DNA from: Telmatactis stephensoni
Taxonomy: Eukaryota; Cnidaria; Anthozoa; Actiniaria; Isophelliidae
DNA: 64,000 nucleotides
Assembly (NCBI GenBank): GCA_029948255.1
Contig: JALIZF010001565.1
Span: forward strand, 186,001-250,000
Direction of reading: 5' to 3'
Shown here piece after piece: positions 1-10,838 of the stretch. The position numbers and the translations under genes were made by a program. How positions within the stretch are numbered: the first letter of the stretch is position 1; each line of letters begins with the position of its first letter. The notes below the pieces were generated by a model that saw only the letters and a program-made list of their open reading frames with translations, searched no databases and had not been told where the DNA came from.

Positions 1-758
1 TCTATGCTCTACTAGACAAAAACCCCTTGACCAAACATGATTCCACCAAGACATCCACCAAACATCAAAAGGTGAAATATACAGCTCTTCCAGAAGATAC
101 CGGCTCAAGACAAAGAGAAGTAGCAAAGACGGTGATACACGACGTAGCCGTGCTTTTCAAAGTTTTTCCATGTGCTTCATATAACTTTCTTGCAAGCTTC
201 GCCATGCATATTTCCATTGCAGCTGTTCTGTCGACTCTCACATTTCCCTCATCACCCTTCAGACCACGTGATCACTACCAATACTACAGGCTATCCAGTG
301 ATGCAGGCATACAATTGGGAGGAATAGAGCTTGTTCTGGCGTCCTGCCTGAGCAAGAACTGCTTGGAATTTGTCAAAATAAGAAGAATTTGGATTTTGTG
401 CCTACTCGAATATAGCTTTTTACTATTTTACATATTTGCTTCGTGGTATCGTTTTTTACCCAATGTTTATATTGTGTTTGGGTTTGTGTTTGTTCAAGGA
501 GTATTTCATGGCACCCTTCTTGTGCAGTCTATTGCTTTAGTTGCCGATAGTTTTCAAAATCCGCGAGACAAAGGCACTGCTATGGGATTTGTCGAGGTCG
601 CTTTGTCCTTTGGTCGGGTTATTGTAGGTTTTACGGGTTTGTTTGTTGAAAAGCAGTTGAAGAAACATTGTACAAACCGTTTATTGCTGGGAGAATTTTG
701 CTTGGCACGAACTCCATCATTCAATGGTTGGTATGAGAATGTTCACTTCAATAATTAA
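1..758 (+). CDS. CLN3/battenin-like membrane protein, copy A (exon 2 only, 5' end outside window)
   Basis: The reading frame is open from the first base to a TAA at 756-758 and corresponds to exon 2 of the copies downstream; exon 1 and the start of exon 2 lie outside the window. The product is the C-terminal half of a polytopic membrane protein. It aligns with human battenin (CLN3) through the segment resembling YRWYQMLYQAG (here YQYYRLSSDAG) and the FLPxxYxVF segment (here RFLPNVYIVFG). A basic cytosolic loop carries a YTAL (YxxΦ-type) motif, which could be an endolysosomal sorting signal. The C-terminus ends WYENVHFNN, without the CaaX box of vertebrate CLN3. Known CLN3 acts in the lysosome and is needed for glycerophosphodiester clearance; applying that here is inference. 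No internal stop is seen, so the copy may be functional. Confidence 0.85.
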   Translation, partial: YALLDKNPLTKHDSTKTSTKHQKVKYTALPEDTGSRQREVAKTVIHDVAVLFKVFPCASYNFLASFAMHISIAAVLSTLTFPSSPFRPRDHYQYYRLSSDAGIQLGGIELVLASCLSKNCLEFVKIRRIWILCLLEYSFLLFYIFASWYRFLPNVYIVFGFVFVQGVFHGTLLVQSIALVADSFQNPRDKGTAMGFVEVALSFGRVIVGFTGLFVEKQLKKHCTNRLLLGEFCLARTPSFNGWYENVHFNN

Positions 759-970
759 GCTGCAAAGATGCATTCAAGATATCTAATGCCCCTGTAGGAA
801 ATCCAAGTCTTCAATGTGAAAACGTCGAGGGGACTGATAAGGGTTCTCTCAAGTCTTCTTCCCCTTTGTCGTTCACGGGCCGGGAAGCAAGTTGTACTGA
901 AGCAAAGCAAGCTGTAGGGACCTACAATGACACTTTGATGCAACCTTGAGAGGAAAATTCGAGCACATTC

Positions 971-1017
<47 letters not shown>

Positions 1018-1791
1018 ATCCAGGTCATGTGTTACGCTACAGATTTCCAGTAATTATGTATTTATTAACCTCAATGTATTTTTGAGTAAATTAACTAGTT
1101 AAGCATTTTAAGTGTTGTAACCTTGACCGTTTTGATTGTAGGATTTGTGTAGTGTTTCGACTTGTGTGACGTGCGAGGCACGTTCGGGGCACGACTCAGT
1201 GTTGATTGGAAAGTACAGCCCTAAGTAAGGAAAGTGGTCGAGTAAGGAACTCCTTCTGACAGCCACTCCGACTAAGGAAAGTCTTTCTGGTTGGCCTTGC
1301 TCTATACCGCCTTGTAGTACCAACCTTTGCTTAGCTTGTAAATAGCTCTTGTTCAAAGTCTAGCTAATAAACGAGTTAGCACAGAGCAGGCGATTCCTTA
1401 TACGATGTCCCTCTCGTAACACATGCCGTACGGACCGAAGGCAGCCAGCTCAACTGATTTGCTTCGTACGTTGCTTGAATAGATATTTTGTTATTATTCT
1501 TATTATTTTTAGTAAGGGGTTAGGTCGCCATTGGGACAAAAGTCCTGTTTCTATCCCCTGTCACACCCACCTCTTTAGTTTTTGTTACGTGTACGAATTG
1601 ATTGTTATTTTAGTATTCTAGCCATTTGTGTTGTTAATTTGTCACGAATTCATAACTCAACTCAAATAGAAAGGGCCCAGGCGCGCGGCGATTCGAGGCT
1701 GAATTCGGAGTTTATCCACTTCATGCACAATATTTGTCATTTTCCCCACTTCGAATTATTTGGCAACTTTGAACCCGACTTACTCGCTAAA

Positions 1792-1817
1792 GTGGGTGGG
1801 TGGGTGGGTGGGTGGGT
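1792..1817. repeat. (GGGT)n microsatellite
   Basis: A short uninterrupted run of GGGT units lies immediately before a 105-bp segment that recurs at 3514. Confidence 0.9.
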
Positions 1818-1820
1818 CGC

Positions 1821-1925
1821 CAACCGTTCTTCGTCGCAACTCGAAATGCATTAATTACAAGAATTGTTCTCATTTATATGCAATCCCCAGGGACCATATT
1901 ACCAAATCAAATGGACTTTGAATAG
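1821..1925 (+). repeat. Direct repeat, left copy (partner 3514-3622)
   Basis: About 105 bp starting CAACCGTTCTTCGTCGCAAC and ending in GGACTTTGAATAG recurs with few differences at 3514-3622. The two copies bracket about 1.6 kb of non-genic DNA that contains a minisatellite. They could be terminal repeats of an unclassified element or the scar of a local duplication. No tRNA primer site or polypurine tract was recognised. Confidence 0.75.
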
Positions 1926-2722
1926 TTATATCTGAATTGTGCCTATGTAAGACTGAAGTTGTATCAATGAATTGTGCCTGTGAGCCTGAACGGTTGCTTG
2001 AATTGATGTTCGAAACCCCATTTTTGTTGTCCCTGATTAGGGCGAGTAACCCCTGTTGGTTTGCCGCAAATCTCGGTGACCAGTAGACGTACTGCTTGCA
2101 GGCGTTTTGAGGTTACTCCATCCTGATCGGGAACCCCTTACTTAATAATGCTGCCTTCGGTCTAAACCATAAAAGATTAATGTCGATCAGCATGTGACGT
2201 GGGAACTGAAAGAGAGCCAACAAGTCATGGAACATTTCTGTGGACATGTGATTGGTAAAAGGGGTTCCCGATCAGGAGGGCCAAAGGACCACGATGCGAG
2301 ACTGGCTTATTTTGTGTAAAGGTGTGGCTGATCAATTGACAAGTGAGCAAAAACAACAGCAACAAAAAAGAATATCGAGAAATATCCGGGTGCGTGCACA
2401 GTATATATCCCCAATGCATTGCTTGGCTTATGTTATATATGTAAAGGCCATTTCACTTGCTTGGAATCTAATGGAATCTCCATTTTATCAATGTAGTTAA
2501 TACGCAGTTCAGCTCTCTGGTTGCAATGTATTTTACAATAAAGCATTCATTCCGGCATTTAAAATAAGTGTGGTTCTATTGGATTGTAGGGGTAGTTATG
2601 ATCAGTGACCTTGAATGAAGTAGGATGTCGAGTTGGGAAAGGCCAGAGCGATTCCCCATACCTCATGCATGAGCGATTCCCCATACTCATGAATAACAAT
2701 AATACACAAGGAAGAATATTTC

Positions 2723-3037
2723 ACTTTTCAGCCACACAGGCTCAGTTCATATAACTTTTCAGCGACACAGGCTCAGTTCATATAACTTTTCAGCCACACA
2801 GGCACAGTTCATATAACTTTTCAGCCACACAGGCACAGTTCATATAACGTTTCAGCCTCGACAGGCACAATTGATATAACTTTTCAGCCTCACAGGCACC
2901 AATTGATATAACTTTTCAGCCACACAGGCACAGTTCATATAACTTTTCAGCCTTACAGGCATACATTTTGCAAAAACTTCAGCCACACAGACGCAATAGG
3001 ACAACAATTTCGCTGATACAGGCACAATTGATACAAC
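2723..3037. repeat. Minisatellite, ~31-bp unit, about 10 copies
   Basis: Tandem units of the type TTTTCAGCCACACAGGCACA followed by GTTCATATAAC repeat with a ~31-bp period. The central copies are nearly identical and the right-hand ones degenerate (for example around 2980-3037). It lies between the ~105-bp direct repeats upstream of copy B. No reading frame through it is convincing. Confidence 0.85.
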
Positions 3038-3513
3038 TTACAATTGGTACGAAATTATATATGGGCACATTTTACAAAATCGTACGAGCATACTACAGGC
3101 ATACCGCTCAAAATTCTCTGTAGTTCTCAGCCGCACAGGCACTCATGGACCTAGTTTGCATCCACGTGGAAATTTTTGCGACGCCTAAAGCCACGTGGCG
3201 AACAAACCACAAAATATCGTCAAAATGACTACTCCATATGCAAGAAAAAAAACCTTAGACCAAGGCTTTCCGTGAAACCATTCAAAGCCACGTGAAACTC
3301 CAATGGACCAGGCCAACTCCTCTCAACTCGGCACCAACCGTTTGCTAGCTCACGTCATCCAGAACCTCCACGACCTTATTCAATGGCTCTCTTGGAATAC
3401 AACCGGCCTTGAAATCACTTGGACCATTTCTTTAGCTGTTAAGCGATGAACTCTTGCTCAAAATCCGCTATCTTCCAGCGAGTAAGTCGGGTTCCGAGGA
3501 CCAAACATTAAGA

Positions 3514-3622
3514 CAACCGTTCTCCGTCGCAACTCGAATGAACTGCATTAATTACAATAATTGTTCTCATTTATATGCAATCCGCAAAGACCATATTACC
3601 AATTCAAATGGACTTTGAATAG
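3514..3622 (+). repeat. Direct repeat, right copy (partner 1821-1925)
   Basis: Second copy of the ~105-bp segment. It joins directly to the conserved CLN3-like 5' flank (GGGAATAGGTGCTCCATC), whereas copy C has different sequence at that junction. A rearrangement breakpoint therefore lies at about 3622. Confidence 0.75.
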
Positions 3623-3696
3623 GGAATAGGTGCTCCATCTGCGCATACCTTTTGCGCTCTAGTAACTTTTGACTTCAAAATTCAAGGTTCTTCAAA

Positions 3697-6229
3697 ATGG
3701 ACGACGTTATTCCTCAATGCCGAGATCGTTGCTTGGTTTTTTGTTTCTTTATGATTGGCTTATTGCTATTCTTGCCAAATTTAGTAGTAATTTGGTTAGC
3801 TACAGAAGACATCTTGGCAGGTTCCAATCTCTCTACTTCAGTCATTATCTTATCGTTTTCCCTGCCTGATATCTTGAGCAGGTTTTGCAGTCCACTTCTT
3901 GTCAGCCGAATTCCCTTCACTTTCTCAATGGTTCTTCAAAGTCTACTAACGGCTGGATCACTGTTGATGATCGTATTGCCACACAATGTCGATTTGAGAG
4001 TCATTGGAGCTGCAATGCTTGGATTGCCCTATGGCTTTGGTATAATAACGTGCTTAAGGATGTGTGCTTACTACGATAGCGCGGACAGCCTTAGTGGTGC
4101 ATTTGTTTGGGGTTCCAACGTAGCCACCTTTGTTTCTTCCATGGGTTATACCGGTAGGTTTATTGACGGTAGGACGAAAACTTGGTAGTAGAGTTTTACG
4201 AGTTCAAAATGAGTCTATGCACATATCGTGATATCAGGGATTTGCTACCAATAGAGGAATTTACTGGCAGCCGTGTTTGTGGGCAAGTAGAGTACAAACA
4301 CTAAAAGTGTGCAACATAAATAGTACTAAATAGTGCTAAATTATGCAAATTCTATTGTTTAATCAATTAGTGCTATTTAGTACAAAAAAGTGCAAAGTAT
4401 TGCACACTTTCAGTATTTGTACTCTACAATAGAATTTAAAGGTTTTTTAGGTCCTTTTCGAAAATCATTTTATTGATCAAAAAGTTTCCTCAATAAAGAT
4501 TATTATTTTCTGACGACAAAAGATTTTATTTCACTTGGGAAAAAAAGCACTCTTGTTTTAACCACAAACATGGTTACCATGGAATTGCTCTATTCCGAGT
4601 GTCTCAAGGAGGCAAACAGTCGACCAGTCAGTTTTTTTACGTTATCCATCGAATTCACAGAGAATACTTCATGAATAGTGCGTTTTTTGGGTTCGTTGAC
4701 ATCCATGATTTCGTCCTGGGTTGAGCTGCTCATAGCCTCCTCCACAGGCTACTCTTTTATTGGGATTCTTGTGGGATCAAACCGGAAGAGGGAAGACTGG
4801 AGGTTCCCAATCTCTTCTTTGACACAGGAAGCCAAAATGCAAAATAGGAATATCCTACCCTTTTATTGTGTTTCCTGTGGAATCGAATCGATGTCAACGA
4901 ACCCAACCTAAAGTACGATGATTAATATTAGTCGTTATATTAAGTGCACTGCTCTTGAGACCTGAGGTGCTCACCATTTAAAACAATCCATCTGATTGCG
5001 GGAACTTGACTTAGGACAAATGGTACACACGTCTACTGGAGGAACCGAAAAGAGCGCGAAAAGGGGATTAATTAGTTCAATCATGATCATGCAGAAGAAC
5101 CAGTTTTCCAGACCTTTACGATCGGAATGACACATTCGTGTTTCCAATCGGTTTTTCGGGTAAATTTCAAGCACCCTTTTTCCCGCTCTAAATTGAAAGT
5201 CAAAAAATATAAGCTATTCGTTAATTTTTTTTATCAGTGTAGGAAACACAATATCTTTATTCTGAAAAATGTCCCCTGGGTAATGCACACAAAACTGTAC
5301 ACAAGGGGACTTGTACTGGCTTCATGTCAATGAAACTTCTCCCCTAGTCGGTGTGTGTTCCGAACTGAAGGAATGACTGTTTATATATTTCAGGGCTTAC
5401 CACCTGGGCTGGTGTTGCACCTCGCTCTGTCATAGCTTGCTGCATTCCAGTAGCTTTCATGCCACTTGTCTTCTACGCTCTACTAGACAAAAACCCCTTG
5501 ACCAAACATGATTCCAACAAGACATCCACCAAACATCAAAAGGTGAAATACACAGCTCTTCCAGAAGATACCGGCTCAAGACAAAGAGAAGTAACAAAGA
5601 CGGTGATACACGACGTAGCCGTGCTTTTCAAAGTTTTTCCATGTGCTTCATATTACTTTCTTGCAGCTTTCTCCCTGCAGATGTCTACTGTAGCTGTTTT
5701 GTCGACTCTTACATTTCCCTCATCACCCTTCAGACCACGTGATCACTATCAATATTACAGGCTATTAAGTGATGCAGGCATACAAGTGGGAGGAATAGAG
5801 CTTGTTCTGGCCGCCTGCCTGAGCAAAAACTGCTTGGAACTTGTCAAAATAAGAAAAATTTGGATCTTGGGCCTTCTGGAATTTAGCTTTCTACCCTTTT
5901 ACATATTTGCTTCGTGGTATCGTTTTTTACCCAATGTTTATATTGTGTTTGGGTTGGTGTTTGTTCAAGGAGTATTTCATGGCTCCCTTCTTGTGCAGGC
6001 TATTGCTTTGGCTGCCGATAGTTTTCAAGATCCGCGAGACAAAGGCACTGCTATGGGATTTGTTGAGGTCGGTTTGCCCTTTGGTCGAGTTGTTGTAGGT
6101 TTTATGGGTTTGTTTGTTGAAAGGCATTTGAGGGAACATTGTACAAAGCGCTTATTGCAGGGAGAATTTTGCTTGGCACGAACTCCATCATTTAATGGTT
6201 GGTATGAGAATGTTCACTTCAATAATTAA
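3697..6229 (+). CDS. CLN3/battenin-like protein, copy B (two exons, intact)
   Basis: Coding exons are 3697-4153 and 5394-6229. The donor is G|GTAGGT and the acceptor TTTCAG|GG. The phase-1 junction restores a Gly codon and gives 430 residues, close to the 438 of human battenin. Exon 1 encodes a short cytosolic N-terminus (MDDVIPQCRDR), a first membrane span, a loop with an NLS sequon at N44, then several hydrophobic spans. Exon 2 adds a basic cytosolic loop with YTAL at 205-208 and the C-terminal spans with RFLPNVYIVFG. The family match rests on the CLN3-typical patterns in both halves; a lysosomal role is inferred. It sits in a same-strand tandem array. The 1.24-kb intron carries a TA-flanked MITE. 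Wording is battenin-like because orthology to CLN3 versus an expanded side branch cannot be decided here. Confidence 0.88.
4290..4424. mobile_element. 135-bp MITE with TA target-site duplication (Tc1/mariner-type) in copy-B intron
   Basis: Terminal inverted repeats begin GAGTACAAACACT and end AGTATTTGTACTC, and the interior is largely self-complementary. TA dinucleotides at 4288-4289 and 4425-4426 flank it. The copy-C intron has the empty site (GGCAAGTACAATAG), so the insertion is shown directly by paralogue comparison. TA duplication is typical of the Tc1/mariner superfamily; no transposase is encoded. Confidence 0.85.
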
Positions 6230-6457
6230 GCTGCAAAGATCATTCAAGATATCTAATGGCCCTGTAGCCGTAAATCCAAGTCTTCAATGTGAAAACGTTG
6301 AGGGGAATAAGGGATCTCTCAAGTCTTCTTAATACCCTTTATTGTTTGCGGAGGAACAAGAAGGCAATGGAGTGACTGCATTCAGTTATTCACAAGTTGT
6401 AGCGACCTAACACTTTGATGCAATCGTGAGAGGAAGGTGCGAGTACATTCTATATGC

Positions 6458-6491
<34 letters not shown>

Positions 6492-9188
6492 TTATTATAT
6501 GGCAGGCCGGTCCGAAGAAAAATGTAAAAACCATGTAAGATAATTTACACACTGTAAATTCGCATTCACATGATTTTTAAACACTAGGTAACATAGTCAA
6601 GTTTTCCAGTGCAAAACATGCACACCATTAGTAAGCAGTCAGATGCTAAATTGCAATCAAATAAACATCTTATTTTTGCCAATTATTTATCTTAAAGTAA
6701 GGAAAAATAACCATTATATGTCAATATAATGGAATTTTTATGTAACGTATAGCTACGTACTGAATATCAACTAGGCAATCAATATGTCAACGATGCCTTA
6801 CAGGGTGGGGCCTTCGGGCCGCAGGAGTCACGCGATGAGTTAATAGCTACCACGTGGCATTTGGGTGACTATAAAGGCCACTCGCTCTTCCTTCATCTCA
6901 TCGCTTGAGCAATAGCCTAGCTATCGTCTAAAGTAGAAGGAATAAAAAGGAAGATATTTGAATAGAGAAAGATGTAAACCTTGTTCAATACAATATACTC
7001 TGTGGTTCGAATAGACCATTTTAGGTCAACAAATGTATACCTTCTATCAATTTTCAGCTTGAATGGCACTAGGTCATACTTTGGATTACAAAAACCAGAA
7101 ATTTAGTAAAATTCAGTTATGGAAAACTTGCTTATTTAGAATTGAATTGTCATGTGTCATTTGGCATGTGTATTGTTTTTGCTTCTTTTTCCAGCACTTG
7201 AAATTCCCTCAGTGTTGCAGAGCAATGTGTGCATGTTTTATATAACATTCATACCAAATTACTTGCAATTTAAACTGATGCATGGAAAAGTGCATGAAAG
7301 TTTTTTTAATCTTAACTGTATTTTAGCAATTTGAACCCGCATTTGTTTATAAGTTGGGTTTCCCTGTGGTTACTCACCGTGAGGTTAGACAGCCAAAACA
7401 TTGTTTGATGTTTGATTTAGTATTACCCTGTATTATTGCGATTTTTTACAGTTTTTTTACATGATCTGAAATTACATAGGTTTTACATAATCTGAAAATA
7501 TAAGGGCAACTTCCAACTGAAAATTACATGGTTATTTAAAGGCTGTAAATTTCCATTTACATGATTTTTACATGATTCAATTATTAACATAGTATGTAAA
7601 AATCAAGTATACTAATTTACATTCTATGTAAATGTATATTCACATGATATTTACATACTGTGTAACACAGTCGATTTTTCCAGTGACAGCTCCAAAAAAT
7701 TGCTTCCAGCCCAATTACGACAGCTTGAAGTCGGCAAATTAAGCAAAAACTATTTTTCTGTCCTTCGTTCTAAAATCAGCTCAGTTCAAAGCGAAAAGTC
7801 AGTCCAGTAATTTGCTTTTTATCAATTAAGAAGCACAGAATTCCCGCCATTCGGTGTGCAGACGCATGCGTGAACCGCAACAGAAAGTGCGGGAATTTTT
7901 TGCTAAATGTTTTGACTTGTTTGGCTAGGAAAAAAAGCTTCTAAAGTTATTGTTTTACTTTCGGTTTTTGAACATTTTTCTTTGGAATGGCTCCTTATTT
8001 CTTACAAAGTGATTTATTTGACAATTTCTGTTCCTTGCTAGTGAAACCGGAAGTCAACTGAACGGAGCCAGTCAAAATCGGCGATTTTTTTTCTTTATCG
8101 AGTTTACCAAAGAACTTTTCTTTTTGTGATTACTGGCTATTTATAAAAGCCAGTAACATCATGTCATCGAGTGCGTAAGTTTGATAGTCCGTGACTTTAA
8201 TTTCCGAAGTAATCACTTCGGGTGACAGTCGATTGAGAACGAAAACCTTCCGAATTTTGCCGAGTACTTTTCTTCGATTTTCGCTATGGAAGTACGATTT
8301 ATTTAGAAACTCGCTGGCGTTTGTAGTGATTAGTTTTGATATTTTATTGAAAATCACTCTTCGAGGGAAAAATAGAGCAAGTTTTATTTGATAAATATGG
8401 TGTCTACGACCGACATTCGGAATGAAACAGGAAACTCAAGCTATAGTTATTGTAGACATGTGCTTCATGTAGTTGTTATATTGTCTGGATAGTGGTAAGT
8501 AGAGAACGATTTCTATTTCTTTTTACTCAAGCGCTCCGCAGGAGGCCTAAGTTTAAAATTCGGGTTCGTTTTTCGTCGGTTACAAATCGATGTCGAGTCT
8601 CTAACGCGTATGCCTGAATTCTAAGCGCATGCGTAGAGTGAGCTATGTATGAGCACATGGTTAATAACCAGTTTCGTCGCTGGAACGTTTAGCTATTACA
8701 AGGTCTCGTCACTGAAAGCAGAGTTAATAGAGGTCTCTGCTGAAAGTAAGTTCAAATTCTGTGAGTTTTAAGCCACACACAAATGCACGGGTCATGCAGC
8801 ACGATTTGCAAGATCTCACCCAATTGGATCAATATAATAGAACAAGAAACAATAGAAGAATACTATAGAACGAGTCGACAAAGAAGCTATTGTTTCTTTT
8901 ATCCAATCCCTACAGCTCTTGCAAAATCGTGAAGGGTAACCGAAATGCACACGCTGTTTGCAGCAGACCCACACTAAAAGATGTCGAGCGTTTTTGGAAC
9001 TGCAAACTTTTAATACGAGAGATCAAATATTTACGATGGCGATTTCGTGGAATAATTGTTAAATATTTGTCGTTTTAACAAACCGCGACCTTCGTTTTAA
9101 CAGCAGTGGATGACCCGTCTAAGTAGAACCTGATGCCTACGGAAGTTAACATGATCAGAATTATAGATATACTTCAGATAAATATACT

Positions 9189-9500
9189 TCAGATAACGGG
9201 ATCTGAGGTCCTCTGTTTGACCTTAAATGCAAGTAACCTGATAAGGTAAAGATGGGCTCTGTTGTTGTATCTTCTCGTTTCTTGATCAGTAGCAGTACTT
9301 TGTTGGCTTTCGGTACTAAATTTTTGGCTATCTGTATGTGATTCCACTTCATAGCGTTTTGAATCGTTAGATAGCTCATTTGATATAGTATGATTCTCGA
9401 TAACTTCACTCGTAAATGCCGACGAGGCTTCGCCGAGTCGGCTATCAGCCATGGACGACGAGATTGAATGGAATAATTGATTTATTATATTCACAACCAA
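9189..9500 (-). CDS. Uncertain small Ser/Thr/Glu-rich ORF (103 codons)
   Basis: An open frame on the minus strand would encode a protein rich in Ser, Thr and Glu in its first two thirds. An internal Met begins the segment MADSRLGEASSAF and the frame ends TSDPVI. I do not recognise the family. Its upstream side lies next to an inverted pair of GGTTGTGAATATAAT-type repeats, so it may be part of a transposon rather than a host gene. No splice sites or promoter were identified and it may be chance. Confidence 0.2.
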   Translation of the reverse strand: MVVNIINQLFHSISSSMADSRLGEASSAFTSEVIENHTISNELSNDSKRYEVESHTDSQKFSTESQQSTATDQETRRYNNRAHLYLIRLLAFKVKQRTSDPVI

Positions 9501-9735
9501 TTGAATTTGAGCAATAAGGAATTTTTATTATTTTCAAGCCATTTTCGAGCTATTTTGAAGCTATTTTAAATTGTCAAAAATCTCGTCGCCATTTTGTTTT
9601 TCTCTACTCACGGGATATGAGCTGATAGCCTAGTAGTAGAGTAGCCAATCAGCGCGCGCGTTTGCTCATATCCATTGGTTGTGAATATAATAAAACTGAA
9701 TATGTGGATTACTCTGAACAATGTCTTATTGTTAA

Positions 9736-10539
9736 GGACGGAGCCCGCTATTGTCAGCGCGCACTGCGTTCTGCGCATGGCCCTTCGTAGTAAAAACATC
9801 GTAAAAACAAAGCAGTTTGCGATATTTGGATAAATAAAACTTACTTCCTTGTAGAAAAAACATTTGACTGTTCCTGTAGTAGAATTAAATTCAGTATTGA
9901 TGAATAAAACTCGCTTAAAAACAACTATTTTGATCACAAGGACTAGATTTGCCTATTGGCCGCCATCTTGGAAATGTCCCATAATGCTTTGTAAAATCTG
10001 TCTATACTCTGTATGGAGGGCTAGGGATTTCATCGTATTTCGTGTGTTTATCGGTAAATAACTTCTTAAATCGCCTGGATCCAGATACCCCTCTTTTTTC
10101 CTTTTGTAAATTATAAACCAAAGAAAAATCTAGAATTATATAAGCTTTTTATAAATTTATAATTGAAGAATGATAAAAAATATCACATATTATATTTAGC
10201 AATCATAGACTAGAACATCCTAAAACCAAGTAAATATTTTTAAAAAAACATTATTTTCTTTGTTTTCGCGGTTTTATGGTATTGCCCTACCAGAGAATTA
10301 TGCTTAGAGTGTTTTAGAAAAAAAAAGTTTGAAACTTATTGGAAGTATAGAGGATTTTTAATTTTTTTTCTTTGGGTCGTCAAAAATGCATTTTCCGCAA
10401 CATTCGATTACGTATAACTCATTAAAATGCGTGGTGACCCCCAATTTTTTTCTTGGATTCTAACAGCCTACAATGGGTTCTTTCACACCCATATAGATTT
10501 TAGAGAAAATAATTACTCTCACATTAGAGGGCTCCGTCC
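9736..10539. mobile_element. 804-bp non-autonomous DNA element flanked by TTAA
   Basis: The left end is TTAA|GGACGGAGCCC and the right end GGGCTCCGTCC|TTAA, an 11-bp perfect terminal inverted repeat with TTAA on both sides (9732-9735 and 10540-10543). TTAA duplication suggests piggyBac. Because TTAA contains TAA, a PIF/Harbinger-type 3-bp duplication cannot be excluded. No transposase ORF is present. A GCCGCCATCTTGG word at about 9959 resembles a YY1 site. Confidence 0.75.
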
Positions 10540-10838
10540 TTAAGTTCTACTTGTCGCCTGTGGTATTGCTTCCTTCCGACCGTAGTGTATTACTGTTTGT
10601 GCACGGTTAAGCCACCCTATTGCTTTCACAGATTAAATAAGATTACCCTGCATGTTGTCGTTCTATCTGACTGAAAAGGGCGAACAATAGATTTCCAAAC
10701 CATTTCACTTAATACTTCCAACCCTTAGGCCCTCATACAAAACAAGCCATGACAACATTTGTGGGGAATAGGTGCTCCATCTGCGCATACCTTTTGCGCT
10801 CTAGTAACTTTTGACTTCAAAATTCAAGGTTCTTCAAA

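Larger units (their letters stand above)
759..3696. other. Intergenic region between copies A and B
   Basis: It begins with the 3' flank shared by the array: sequence like CTGCAAAGATGCATTCAAGA follows the stop codon in most copies. No supported gene was found. It contains a GGGT microsatellite, a pair of ~105-bp direct repeats, inverted fragments around GGGGTTCCCGATCAGGA at about 2110 and 2262, and a 31-bp-period minisatellite. The last ~75 bases before the copy-B ATG (from GGGAATAGGTGCTCCATC) recur upstream of copy C, so this is the likely promoter/5' UTR. Confidence 0.6.
6230..10838. other. Intergenic region between copies B and C
   Basis: After the shared 3' flank (to about 6480) the sequence is AT-rich. 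Two related stretches around 6500-6620 and 7480-7690 carry scattered TTACATG-like words and both end near TTTTCCAGTG; they look like two ends or two copies of one degenerate repeat. A TTAA-flanked element occupies 9736-10539 and an inverted pair involving GGTTGTGAATATAAT lies near 9490 and 9676. The last ~240 bp (from about 10600) is a CLN3-like 5' flank also seen upstream of G and H. No supported host gene was found. Confidence 0.55.

Noticed and set aside
1015..1570. Solo LTR of a retrotransposon
   Set aside because: The sequence looks unlike its AT-rich surroundings, but no terminal TG/CA inverted repeat with a target duplication could be fixed.
2723..3037. CRISPR-like array
   Set aside because: The units are contiguous with a 31-bp period and no unique spacers, in a eukaryotic genome; it is a minisatellite.
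4154..4188. Read-through of exon 1 into the intron as a short CLN3-like protein
   Set aside because: The frame runs on 8-30 codons in every copy, but the G|GTAGGT donor, the matching acceptor and the CLN3 alignment across the junction show that splicing is the real structure.
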